Assembly: GCA_940671915.1 (NCBI GenBank)
Contig: CALNVZ010003435.1
Span: forward strand, 423,621 to 487,620
DNA from: Paracentrotus lividus
Lineage: Eukaryota > Echinodermata > Echinoidea > Camarodonta > Echinidae
Length of the DNA: 64,000 bases
Direction of reading: 5' to 3'
Of the stretch, positions 22,745 to 34,095 are shown piece after piece; the first letter of the stretch is position 1; every line of letters starts with the position of its first letter. A model generated the notes under the pieces. The model searched no databases. It was not told where the DNA came from and was given only the letters and a program-made list of their open reading frames with translations. A program made the position numbers and the translations under genes.

Positions 22745-23131
22745 CACAACCTCTCAATAATAATGTTCCTATGATATCACCAAGAAGCTATGATATGATG
22801 ATGTCATTTCATTTCACTTTCGATACCCTTGTATATATTCTTATCCAAGTTATTTTCTTGTGTAGAACATAATATTTAATACCGACTTCCTTAACTTGTG
22901 TGCGTTTAATCTAGCTTCGAAGTTTCAGGAAAGCACAACCTCTCAATAATGATGTTCTTATGATATAACCACGAAGCTATGAAGATGATGATTTCATTCC
23001 ATTTAACTTTTGAGGTTTATACCTTGTGACTCGTGTGTATATTCTTATCCAAGTTATATTCCTGTGTAGAACATAATATTTAATACCGACTTCCTTAACA
23101 ACTTGTGTGCGTTGAATCTAGGTTTCAGGAA
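22745..23131 (+). repeat. Tandem duplication, two units of about 190 bp
   Basis: Unit 1 (22745-22932) and unit 2 (22933-23131) share AGCACAACCTCTCAATAAT, TATTCTTATCCAAGTTAT, GTGTAGAACATAATATTTAA and ACCGACTTCCTTAAC in order. Unit 2 has about 20 bp of extra sequence (CTTGTGACTCGTGTG). Non-coding. Confidence 0.85.
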
Positions 23132-23589
23132 ACTCGACCATGCTATCAGCCTACACGGAGGAATGTATTCCGTATGATATTGGACTTGGAGCGAGCTAAA
23201 TGATCAATAGAAATTATTTCCGTTGATATAATTATGACAATACTCGTACAAGAAAACGCCTTTCTACACACAAACTTTATAGAGTGCATGTGAATAGCGA
23301 AGAATCAAAGTCTACTAACAACTTAATTATTTTCAAATAATCCAATAACAGTTTGTAGGGGCTTCTCTAAATACACTTTGAAGATGGCAAATTTCCATAG
23401 GATTTCCGCAAAATACGTTCGCTCTGGATCTTATATCACTTTCCAAACAAGATAGTTTGATGTACTGGAATTCTCCGTGATGCGAACGGAAAACCTAGCT
23501 GTGAAATAAAAACAACAAAAACACAAAAACACAAATGTTTGTACTGTTGGTTCCTTCACGTGTGTTGAAAATCAATTTTACGATGTCGC

Positions 23590-23916
23590 TTATCGATTTA
23601 CTCGTATAACGCTATCGGATAATATCGACAGATTTATATGATTATCGTTTCCTTGTAATTTACGCGCCTTAATGAAAGTAAGATCTCGTTGCCTGGATGC
23701 TTGTACGTTCACGGGCTTTGTGATGCCTAGATTCACTGCCGAGTTGTTTGTGAGTGAATTGTGCTCTCGTGAAATAGGTGCGTCCTCTTTTGGAGACTGG
23801 TGGGGAAATTGGGGTATTAGTTTGTTTTCGTGTAGCCTGCCTGAGTCTGTCAACGTATCATCACTCGTGCGTTTGTTGAAGGCATTTTTGCCAAGTTCCT
23901 TTTGAAATGACGTCAT
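23590..23916 (-). CDS. Hypothetical small reading frame, possible exon
   Basis: From ATG 23916-23914 the frame gives 108 residues (MTSFQKELGKNAFNKRTSDD ... SDSVIRVNR) before a stop at 23590. The composition is mixed and hydrophilic, unlike the low-complexity frames nearby, and the local base composition is less AT-rich. A palindromic TGACGTCA overlaps the start codon region (23908-23915) and TATATAATAGG lies about 35 bp upstream on the minus strand. I recognise no domain. The opposite strand is also open (23672-23905), so chance cannot be excluded. Confidence 0.25.
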   Translation of the reverse strand: MTSFQKELGKNAFNKRTSDDTLTDSGRLHENKLIPQFPHQSPKEDAPISREHNSLTNNSAVNLGITKPVNVQASRQRDLTFIKARKLQGNDNHINLSILSDSVIRVNR

Positions 23917-24342
23917 AACCAAAGGAAAATTTTAATTTTTGGTCCTATTATATAGTCAGCAGGGCATTGCACTCTAAATATTGACGGGTCAAAAGGACCT
24001 CATTGTGGGTCCATATTGGAGCAATATACGCCATTCAACTTCAAGTTTAATTTCAACAGTTCATTATTCCGCGTCAATAATAGGGCCATGCCAGATATAT
24101 TGCCAAGACTGTCACGGAACGGTGCGTATGGCCCCAATGGACCCAGAATTGAAATATTTTGACCCTCGGTTTTGTTTTTAAATGTAAGTTGATGATGCGT
24201 TTAATACCTTTTTGCTCTCATCAACCAGACGTATAAATGATGACAGACACTAGTAAGTGCTAGACCTGTGCCCTTTAAACATAAAAGAGACAGGATTAAT
24301 CTTACCATCGATTGTAACTCTCACTACACGGTTAAACATAGA

Positions 24343-24366
24343 CTTACGATTGATATCAATCGTAAG
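24343..24366. repeat. 24 bp perfect palindrome
   Basis: Half-site CTTACGATTGAT is followed at once by its complement. The same word TTACGATTGAT occurs inside the inverted-repeat element at 48600-48838, so this may be a fused remnant of that element's ends. Confidence 0.75.
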
Positions 24367-25204
24367 ATTGACGGCATCTTTATGTTACAGTTCATTTTAA
24401 AAATACAAACAGTGACACGATGGCTGCATCTTATTATTTGCGAAGACGATAATTTTGCGTATATACTTTTAATTTTTATTTTAAATGGGAATTAAAGAAC
24501 ATTGTATTTTTTCTTCATATAAATTTAGCCGACGTTAGATAACCTATGTATATTGAATATTTTACCATCTCAGTGGTGGATCCATGGGCGTGCAACAGTT
24601 TTTATTTGTGTTTTTGTTTGTTTTTATCCTTTTTTTGCTGTTGAAAACGATTCATTAAAAGTACATGCTCAGTCATATTATTTTTGTCAAATTCTGAATC
24701 ATTTAACTCGCCTTTGTGCTGCTGTTTAGACTGGGCTATGGGTATCTCGTCAAATAAACAAACTTTCCAACCAGCTCCATTTTGAATGCCCAAGGCACAA
24801 AACCTGTCATTGATTTCAATCTTGGAGTAATGGAATGTTGATTGGAATATGAAGGCTACCATTTATATCTGTGGGATGGGTAGAGGGGCATATAGCGTGG
24901 AAGAGGTATTAAAATATTGTTCCTTCGGAAGACAAATATATACAAACATGTCCGGATTAGAAATGCACTAAATGATGACTTCTGCAAAAATGATATGAAA
25001 ACATTCTGGTTTCCAGCGTCCGACATAAAAATCTAGGATTTGACACAAGGAAAGTGAGGTAGTAGATAGGGCATATAGCCGGCAAATTTGAAAAATAAGG
25101 AGCGCCGCCGCAATTTTTTTTTCTCATTTTCTTTTTTTTTTTAATTTCTCTTTGTAATTTATTTTAAAAAGAAAACAAATATGAGTGAAGAAAATGGGAC
25201 TCCA

Positions 25205-25362
25205 TCGGGATTCGAACATGAGACCTCCTGATTGCTAGACAGTCGCTCTATTTTGACTGAGCTATGGCAAACCCTTGTCGATGTCCAAGTGGTCAGTCGG
25301 TAGAGCGGCCCTGTCTATAGCTATCAGGAGGTTTTAGGTTCGAATCCCAATGGAATCCAATT
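25205..25362. repeat. Head-to-head pair of tRNA-like sequences, possible tRNA-derived SINE
   Basis: On the plus strand, 25292-25362 has TCAGTCGGTAGAGCGG (A-box-like) and GGTTCGAATCC (perfect B box). On the minus strand, 25203-25270 has GCCATAGCTCAGTC...AGAGCG and GTTCGAATCCCGATGGAG. The two halves form an inverted repeat with a 20 bp centre. Stem pairing in the anticodon arm is poor and no CCA-ready acceptor stem is clear, so functional tRNA genes are unlikely. A further, more decayed tRNA-like copy lies at 54615-54690 on the minus strand. Confidence 0.6.
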
Positions 25363-27896
25363 TTCTTTGCTCATTTTTCATTATGTAGGCTTATATTTCT
25401 ACTCAGTTTCCCTTTTTGTTCTTTTATTTTTTTTATCTGTCATAAAAAAAAAAAAAAAATTAATAATGAATGGCTGATCATACCATGCACGATTTCTATA
25501 TATGCATGAAAGTTTATTCATGATTGTACTAGATTTCACCTAAACATTTAGATGCTTACATTTGAAAATGATCGTTAGCTTGAAATTTCAGGTCATATAA
25601 AATAAATCAGAAGTCTTTTTATGGTCGTACATAGCCAATTATGAAGGCCACTGTTTTTTCGACAAAAAAGTAGGCCTTTTCAATACTTCATTTCGATCAT
25701 CTGCTGGTTTGAAGTTTACATGGTAAGACAACTTTGTTTCTTTTCACTTAAAACAAGTAAAACGTACAATTATTTCCTAGGCTATAGCTAAAGATGTGTG
25801 TATTTGTTTGCAATAGCAGCGCGGGAATATTTACGCATTCGTACATCAAAATGAGTAAATATATTTCACTCGAGACCATGTTGTACAATTCAAGTTATAG
25901 TCTGAAAGGTAAAGGTAAGTGCGGTAGGCCTATAAACTGGCTCCGATATGATTATTGTTGCAATAGTTCATTTAATTTGGGTAAATACTTTCAAGCAATA
26001 CTACAAACTAACCATTTAAAAACGCACATGTACGTTTTTAAATATGTATTTGATCAAACATCTATTTGTTCTTGATATCTGAATAAAATTCCCCATGTAA
26101 GCCAGAGATCATTCCTGTATCTCCGCATTCAGTCTACAAAGTATGGAACCACACCAATAACATGTACGGCTGATAAACGAACATGAGTCGAGGGATTATT
26201 TTTAGACGTGACCCGTGTCGATTTTATCCCAAATATTTTAACAGACATCTTTTGGTAAATTATCGCGATATGGAACACAAGCTCAGATCATCTAACCTTG
26301 CTTAGCGCGTGTGGCACTCATTATCTGTCATAGCAGATGATAGATTCTCTAAAAATCGAGATGCTGCTGGAGCTAATACGATGATATAGCACAGGCGCGC
26401 TAATGGGGGGGGGGGGCAGGGGTTACAGTACCCCATTTTATGCACCATAAAGGTGCCTTTAAGCTAAAAAAAAAAAAAAAAACCCAAAAACATTTGTACT
26501 AAGAAAAAGAGGCTTTCAGACTTCTTAAAAATTCCATGGTCAATTTCATTTTGAAAACGAGGAACTGTACTTAAATGCCTTTTTATTTCTTCATGCGCTC
26601 ATTTCGGAGTGAAAATGTGTATTTTTTCTCAAAATTCACTGAAATTTCACTCTTAACTCACTCTTTTCTGATATCTCCATTTTAAAGAGTGAACATTTTT
26701 ACTCATTTCTTTTTTTAATTATTACAATTTATTTATTTATTATTTTTTTTTAGAGAGAGCATCTTCCCGATGTTATCCTTCTCCCCTCTTGTTTTTTTTT
26801 TTTTTTTAATGCCTCCTTTTCATTTTGGAGTTGTCTACCCACTCCAAAATAATCAATATACTAGTAATATAAATGTATTTCATAATTGATTTCTTAATAA
26901 AATTTCAACAAATTATTAAAAATCGTTATGATTGAGCATGTTCGTTTTACAGGCAAATATATGACACACCAACATTCAATATTACTGTATACGGAATAAT
27001 CTTATTATGAATGACAAGGGAATTCGAAGCTTTTGAATATCTATAAATTTGCTCTATTTTATTCAATAATGTTGACTGCTCGGAAACATTTTGTATACAT
27101 CTAAAAATACAATATCTATTTTCCATCATTTCACATATAAAATACATTTATTTAAACTTAATTATTCAATACCCCAGCGAAAGGTGCATATAAAACAAAT
27201 TAAAAACCCGACTAGTGTGTGAGGATTTTACCCAAAGAAATCTAGTTTCTAGTGAAGCAGCAGTTGATCCAGGCGGGGACATGCGCCTTCCTATGATTTG
27301 AAAACCACTCACTGACTGTACATGTCAAAATCAGAAACTATTTCGGGCTACACCCTGCATCCTCCCCCCCCCCCCCCCCATTTATGAATCTGGGAATTAA
27401 GGCAAAATAACAATCTACAGAAAATGACTTAGGAAAGACATATACTATACCAGCTGCGTTTGTCTACCTTTGCCAAACTAATGATTACATAATAATAACA
27501 ATAATTATGATGCATATTTATCTCAACACTATTCCTTAATATGATCATCAAGCATCTAATATACAAAGACAATAATAATTTCAGACAGAAAATATTTTTA
27601 ATTTATCTAAATAACAAACCCAGGCAGCTAAGCTACATGTACCCATTCACGATTCTGTTTTTATTCATGTATTGTTGTATTCTAATTGTACATTGTAATA
27701 TTGCCGAATTGATAATAAATAAATAATTTATTTAAATAACATCAAAGAGATGTGTATGAGGTCAGTTTAAAACTGTTCGATACAGTGAACAAGAGAGAGA
27801 GAGTACCCATTTTACAAAGACAGAAGTCTGAGGTAGCATGAGAACAGACATTAATTTTACCTGTAACACTTTACCTGCTTCATTTTCAACACATTA

Positions 27897-27945
<49 letters not shown>

Positions 27946-28826
27946 GAATAAAAGTGAACTGAACTGAACTGAAAAACGAAATCAAACAAGGAAATGCAAT
28001 AGGGTATATTATAACAAAAAGAAAAGAAAGAAGAGAAAAAAAAGGACCCCTAAATATTTCTTAGACATCCCAAAACAAAACAATATAAGCATAAGATTTA
28101 AAGGAATAATTTACAATAACATGATCTTACTTAACTAAATGACAGCTCTTATGAATGGCATATAAATATTTTGAACAACGTTAAAATGGTTACTAAAGAG
28201 GCAGGATTTATACATGTAAATGAAACAAATATAACTAACAAAATGAATACATTATGCCTCTGCATAGATCGATGATGCATTTAAAGTGCAATATACTTAA
28301 TACACATAGCAAACATTAAAGCAAAGGCATAAAACCCTAAACATGATAGGTAATTCAAATGAGTTTTCAAGCATAGACAAATGTTTTAACATAAAATTGC
28401 TAAAAATGTATATTTTGTTCATTGAAATGACAATAAAATTTATATCCAGATTACAAACAAACTTTTGTTTTCATGAAAGTCATTCATGTCATGGCTCAAC
28501 TCTATATCTTGGGTACATTTACACTATTTTTGAATTTTTTGCTGGTTGGAAAATTTTCACTCATCTCCATAGCTCCTATACGTACATGTACATGTCAATA
28601 TATGTTTACCCCGTGTTTCTTCATTTAAGTAGGCCCACAAAGTTGATATTCCTTTTTAATTTTACAACTGACATTGACACATATATGCATTCTTCATATG
28701 AATTAAGACTGACACACGTCTCGAATAAAATGCAGAATGTAATGACACCGCTCATTTAAAAAAAGAAATGAAATCACAAAAGAAACAAAACCTCAATTAA
28801 AAGATCTACATCCAGATGTTGTAATA
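25363..28826. other. AT-rich intergenic DNA, no gene recognised
   Basis: Contains homopolymer runs (A at 25445-25459 and 26466-26481, G at 26405-26415, T at 26791-26808, C at 27363-27379) and no convincing coding frame. The end of a LINE-like 3' UTR may lie at 27640-27730 (AATAAATAAATAA). The small frames at 25794-26075 and 28343-28759 show no domain. Confidence 0.35.
27900..27943 (+). repeat. Poly-A tract of about 43 bp followed by (CTGAA)n
   Basis: A long A run is followed by AATAAAAG and GAACTGAACTGAACTGAA. The arrangement resembles the tail of a retrotransposed sequence, but no coding remnant was found upstream. Confidence 0.8.
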
Positions 28827-28828
28827 GT

Positions 28829-29857
28829 ACTTATGGGCAAGTCCACGCTATTTTGCAATGTAACAAACGGGACATTCAGAGACAAAAATGGGCTTTTTTT
28901 ATAAATCTTAAATTGAAATCCCAATCCTTAGGTATATTTTTGAAGATACTAAGAACCTTCAACAAAATCATAACAATAATTGAAATAACTCAATTCATTT
29001 TTAATTTATGATAATTTATTCGTTCATAACACATGGGACCAGAAAAAAATGGTGTTTTTAAATTTTGAATTTGTTCACATGATACTAGGAATTTAAAGAG
29101 CAGATAAAAACTTTCATAGTCTCATCGTCTTAACCATGTAATAAACTTTGTAAATACATATTTTAGAGTCAATTTAGCCTCCCGTTTTCTGGCAAGGTCC
29201 AGTTTTTTGAAATATGACATGTAACACATGGGACACGTAACACACGGGACAATTATTCCATGAAATATTTTCCATTAAATATTTGGTGTAGCCAAGGCGT
29301 AGCAACATATTGTGTAAAAAAATCCCGCTGATAAAACAAAGGAACCATTATGCAACACATTACTGTAAAAAAGATATATTTTGTTTCATTACTTGAGGTG
29401 GGAGGGCGAGTAATAAAACTTTGTTATTTTACATCAGCTCAGTAACTTTTGTGAGAGTACTTCTGAGACATGAATACTTTAAGAATAAAAATATGGAAAG
29501 TTCTGTGATAGGTTTGTGATATTTTCACTAGAGGAAACCAAGATGATATTGAAACAAAAAATATGTTCTTTTTGGTTATATTCCTATAACAAACCTTTAG
29601 AAATACTGGTTTAAAATAGCATTTTTAATGCATTTTATAATTTTTTCATGAATATTAATGAGCCTTGTGATGTCATATGACCTTGAAAGGACTTTTTGAC
29701 CTTATTTGCATGAAGTTTATTTCATACACTTTGTGGTGATATATAATACATTATATATGTACCATTAAAACCTCACTGACACACTTGTTACAAAAATGGT
29801 CGAAAAGGTGAAAAATCACCACTTCGGGAACAAATAGCTTGGACTTGCCCTTATACT
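28829..29857. mobile_element. Inverted-repeat DNA element, about 1.0 kb, with TTAT flanks
   Basis: Left GGGCAAGTCCACGCTATTT and right AAATAGCTTGGACTTGCCC are inverted with one mismatch. TTAT lies directly on both outer sides, a plausible 4 bp target duplication. Internal ACACATGGGAC and ACACACGGGAC words recur near 29030 and 29225-29250. No transposase seen. A four-base TTAT duplication is close to, but not, the TTAA of piggyBac; the family is not assigned. Confidence 0.75.
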
Positions 29858-31058
29858 TCATACAAATTAATTAGAAAACGTCACAAGAAATATGATCTGT
29901 AATTTCTTATATCCATAAAATATATAAACATTTAAAATATAAACATTTCAAATATAACCATTTCTCAAGGGTAATAATTTAAATAGAGTTCAATATTAAA
30001 GATTAAATTGTAAAAATCACACACTCAACAATGAAATATTATCTAGTCTGGATTTTGAACAGATTTTCAATATCAATACCACAAATAATTATATGACATC
30101 ACATTTTTCTCAGCTGAATATATCTTCTCATCTCCTGAGTGAGTGGTGCAATGTATGATAAAGTGCCTTGACATTACACAAAACCAGTCCCAAAGGCTTA
30201 TAAGGAACACGTAATTGTTTTCAGTTTTTATGGCATGATAACACCACATAAACATGAATTTAAATGTCTTATTAAAAAAATGCATAATGCAATTAGACCA
30301 AGAGATAATAAGATGAACTGGTTGTAGCCAAAATGGAATTAGACCATGTGGGATGAGACCAGACAGGCATTAGTCATAGTTGGTGTAGGACCAAGTGACA
30401 ATTTACGGTTACCGGGTATGTATGTCATGGTTTTTAAAGTTTCCATTCATACAAATTTACTATTGTGTACCTTTTAAAGCAAAATTGCTCTGATGACAGA
30501 ACAATTACGGACAATTTGATTCATATGAAATTACACATTATGGTTTTATAAGTCATTCATCAAGAGATATAGGGGGGGGGGGAATATTTATATTAATTCA
30601 TATTACAATCGTAGCAACTGTATATTTGTACTTTTTTCTTTGTTCTTAATGAAAGTTATGCCTCTGTTTTGGCTTATTCTTTAAGCACTTAAAAACATAG
30701 TTTAAGTGCAATAAAATTGCTATGCACTATTGGTATTATCATTATTGTAATGATAATGATAATGTAATACATTTAGTAAACATGTCTATTACATTACACT
30801 AGCAAAATTAAAGGAAATTTGAATGTTGGGCAAGAACATGATTCTGATCCCTTGAATTTCAGTAGTACATTAAATTTTTATAGTCATTACTTGTAAATAC
30901 ATAATCAAACATGTAGAACAACATCAATAAAAAGACTATTTAAACCTGTAGTCACAAACTAAATGAAATTTAACAACTAGCCACTAAAATGTATTGGAAT
31001 TGGATACATTCAAGCTATTTAGATAAATTTTCTTCAATATGAATTATTGCATAATATA
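29858..31058. other. AT-rich spacer with a degenerate ATTAGACCA minisatellite
   Basis: GCAATTAGACCAAGAG, GGAATTAGACCATGTG, GGATGAGACCAG and GTAGGACCAAGTG at 30290-30400 resemble the array at 53636-53822. A G run lies at 30572-30581. No gene recognised. Confidence 0.4.
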
Positions 31059-31869
31059 TATGAAGAGTTTGATTCCAAAAGGCGCTAAATCCACTTTTAG
31101 TGTTTTAGAGTAAATCAAGGTTTTTTAATTTACCATTTTATCTTATCCATTGTAAGTTTATTTTTATATATATGATAAAGCTATCGTATTCGAATAATTA
31201 AATCACGTTTTTAAAAATCTAGCTATCAATTTCAATTTTTAAGAAATTTTTATAATTTCAATTCCCATGGATTTAGCGCCTTTTGGAATAAAACCTCCGT
31301 CAGATGCCAATTTTTGTAGATTTAAAGCCTATAAATAAATGAAATTCAAAACGAAACACATGAATATTGCTACCAGAGTATAGATAGGCCTACAACTTTT
31401 CTGATGTTTAAATTTTGAAAATATTTTTTTACTTTTTTATTTTTTTATATCTTATCTTTTTCAAGACCGGGATTTTCGATGTTTTATTCCAAAAGGAGCT
31501 AAATCCAAAAATATTCATAAAATTATGAAAACTATTCTAATAATCTAAAAATTTTGCACGGATGATGGAGGCTGGTAGCCACAACATGTGCTAAAAGATC
31601 TTATTGTATTTTGTTAGGTAAAGTGGTTAAATAAACAAATCCTAAATGACCATAATGGATTTAGCGCCTTTTGGAATAAAACAGTTTTGGATTTAGCTCC
31701 TTTTGGAATAAAACTCATATTTGTGACCAATTTTTTTCAAACTTCCAAAAAATATTTTTTTATCCAATATACTGCATTTGATTCCCATGCCTAAGATGCA
31801 CTTAATTAACCTCTAAAATCCATTTTGGTCAAAAGTGGATTTAGAATTGGAATCAAGCTCTTCATATGT
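31059..31869. mobile_element. Inverted-repeat element with internal repeats, about 810 bp
   Basis: Left GAAGAGTTTGATTCCAAAAG followed by GCGCTAAATCCACTTTT is mirrored at the right end by AAAAGTGGATTTAGAATTGG and AATCAAGCTCTTC. The word GCGCCTTTTGGAATAAAA or its one-base variant recurs inside in both orientations at about 31072(-), 31273(+), 31483(-), 31663(+) and 31695(+). Outer ATATGAAGAG / CTCTTCATAT agree. Non-coding. Confidence 0.75.
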
Positions 31870-31902
31870 CGGAAATACTTTTCGAGAGTATACTCACCTC
31901 TA

Positions 31903-32472
31903 CAGTGCATCCAAGAAAAAAGTAAACCCAATTTTGAGGGCATCGCATTAAAAATTTATCATTTAGTGGGCCTCAATTTTTTGTTCATGTTCAGAATAAC
32001 TTGTATTCTATCAAGTGACACCAAACCAATATCTGTGCTTCCACGGATGATCAAGCAACAGGGCTTAAAAAAACTTATATCAAAATCGTGTTGTACCAAG
32101 TTTTGGCAAAACAACCCTTGCATCTCAAAAGTCCAAGGAATCTTTTGTCCCTTGTGAATGAACTCACAGAGGCTTACCTCTAACAATGGGTTGACTTTTC
32201 CCAAACTTAGTACAAGGTGATTTTTAAGCAGATTTTTTGAAAGTCTAATTGCTGGTAACACTGGACAGAATATGAGAACACTCTAGTGTTGTAGTCATGA
32301 GATTAAATCGTGAAAGAAACTGTCTCAAAGTGATTGAAAAGGTTGATAACAATTCACCGAAGAATTGTTTATTGATGTGAGGTTTCGGAATCAAGAAAAT
32401 CATAGGAAATTTACTATAAAGTGTAACTAGCTAGAAGAGCTGGGGTTTACTTTTTTCTATGATGCACTGTAT
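31903..32472. mobile_element. Inverted-repeat element, about 570 bp, TA ends
   Basis: Left TACAGTGCATCCAAGAAAAA with AGTAAACCC is matched by GGGTTTACTTTTTTCTATG and ATGCACTGTA at the right end. The right third (about 32285-32470) has a second copy in the window at about 50985-51135. A long plus frame at 31825-32157 has no domain. Confidence 0.75.
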
Positions 32473-32710
32473 AGTGGCATGGTACTTAGACGTAAGAAAA
32501 GAAAAGAAATACTTATGTCATCTAAAGCACATAACCATGGTGCATTTTTTATTTAATTAGGTCTTGGTTTCCCTGACTTTGGTCTTCCTGATCCGACTGT
32601 TTGTCTAGATAAGCTAAAATTTCAGGTCTTACTAGAGCTGCATTCACACATAATTACTAAGATGTCGATCCAGTGGCAGTTCATACAGTGCTGTATATAG
32701 AGAGAGTCAT

Positions 32711-32851
32711 GGCCAACTGTGTTTCAGCAGGTGTATATTGCTATGTTAGGCAAGCACAATGCAAGAGATAATTATTATTGTGGCCAACTGTGTTTCAGCA
32801 GGTGTATATTGCTATGTTAGGCAAGCACAATACAAGAGATAATGTGCTATG
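32711..32851 (+). repeat. Tandem duplication, two units of 71 bp
   Basis: GGCCAACTGTGTTTCAGCAG begins at 32711 and again at 32782; both units continue identically through GTGTATATTGCTATGTTAGG and CAAGCACAAT, with a single A/G-type difference. Confidence 0.9.
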
Positions 32852-32964
32852 TTGATTGTTGATGATAAAGAGTTGGCCAGACCAAGATGATGTAAGTGTT
32901 CCTGGGTCATGAATTTCTCTAAACATGGCACCGTACAAAATGCCACTGAATACATACCTTTACG

Positions 32965-33285
32965 GTTCTTATATCGCAATGCACGATAGGACAGAATTCT
33001 AGTCAAATTAGCTTATAATTATGTGCCATCTTATTGTAAATGCTATGAAAAATTCACTTTTTCCTTAATTTGTTGTGTGGACTAATTCAATATAACAGCT
33101 ATTTTCATGTAATTTAAAGGATATATCTTTGGTAAAAAAGGATTTGTGAATAAAAGTAGGACATTGGTGAAAATCAACTATTTAAGTTGCTTTCTTACCG
33201 TTCTCGCACAACGGTGAGCGCTGCAATCAGCCGATTTGGCTAGAATTCTGTCCCATCATGCATTGCAATGAAAGAATCTTAAAAG
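32965..33285. mobile_element. Inverted-repeat element, about 320 bp
   Basis: GCAATGCACGATAGGACAGA and ATTCTAGTCAAATTAG (32976-33012) have inverted partners CTAGAATTCTGTCCCATCAT and GCATTGCAATG (33240-33270). The arms are about 40-45 bp. Non-coding interior. Confidence 0.7.
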
Positions 33286-33724
33286 CATGTATTGCAATCA
33301 CCATAGTTCCTTGAATTGCAACATATGTGTTATGCCACATATGGAAAAAAAGAAACAAAGTACAGTAAAAGACAATGTTTCTGTAGATGTACCTCTTGGC
33401 GGCATCAAACTACATGTAGTCAGTGGGGTAACAAAACTTCATATCTCAAAAAGTGTCAAACACTCAGGAGAGTGACCAAACATGGCAGCCAATGCACTAC
33501 ATGTATAACATATGGGACTGTCTATCTTTGACATGCTGTGGTGGCTTCATTTCGGGGGTAAGAGAACTGGGACTCAGACAGGACTGATTACCAGGAAATT
33601 ACTTGACTAATTACTGGTAACTAACCAAAGAGGAGATTTTTCACCAAATTTGACATACAAGGTCTTGTCACCCCACCGACAATGTAGTAAAAGATTTCAT
33701 TGATCTTTACGATCTTACCATGGG

Positions 33725-34045
33725 TCTTGAAAGACACCCATCCTAATCTCATTCTGTTGGGGTGGCCCGTTGTGGCATAAAACTAGCAAACATATCACTG
33801 GCCTTTGTGTTATTACCAGGGGGTTTGAAAGACACCCATCCTAATCTCATTCTGTTGGTGTGGCCCGTTGTGGCATAAAACTAGCAAACATATCACTGGC
33901 CTTTGTGTTATTACCAGGGGGTTTGAAAGACGCCCATCCTAATCTCATTCAGTTGGTGTGGCCCTTTGTGGCATAAAACTAGCAAACATATCACTGGCCT
34001 TTGTGTTATTACCAGGGGGTTTGAAAGACACCCATCCTAATCTCA
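33725..34045 (-). repeat. 98 bp tandem repeat covering the ADCK5 C-terminal codons and 3' UTR
   Basis: GAAAGACACCCATCC (or GAAAGACGCCCATCC) starts at 33729, 33827, 33925 and 34023, an exact 98 bp period. On the minus strand the first unit is the end of ADCK5 exon 14 ([18 protein letters not shown] and onward to TGA 33945-33947). The following units lie in the 3' UTR, and at least the next one can still encode the same C-terminal peptide and stop. Units differ by a few substitutions only. Confidence 0.9.
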
Positions 34046-34095
34046 CCATCAAGGAGAAGAATCCCATGCTAATCCTATGAATTAGTTGATCTGAC
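33945..34095 (-). CDS. ADCK5: ADCK5 exon 14, terminal
   Basis: Acceptor CTTTTGTCTTTCAG, stop TGA 33945-33947. Residues 571-620: [20 protein letters not shown] resembles the hydrophobic C-terminal helix of ADCK5, then [18 protein letters not shown] and a short polar tail. Phase fits exon 13 exactly. The tail is longer than I recall for vertebrate ADCK5 and falls in the 98 bp tandem repeat. Confidence 0.82.

Noticed and set aside
23672..23905. Plus-strand 77-residue frame
   Set aside because: It is the opposite strand of the slightly better minus frame, with no domain; at most one of the two can be real.
25205..25362. Functional tRNA genes
   Set aside because: Boxes are present, but the anticodon stems pair poorly and acceptor stems are not complete; the head-to-head pair fits a SINE-like repeat better.
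27900..27943. Processed pseudogene tail
   Set aside because: No coding remnant or target duplication was found next to the A run.
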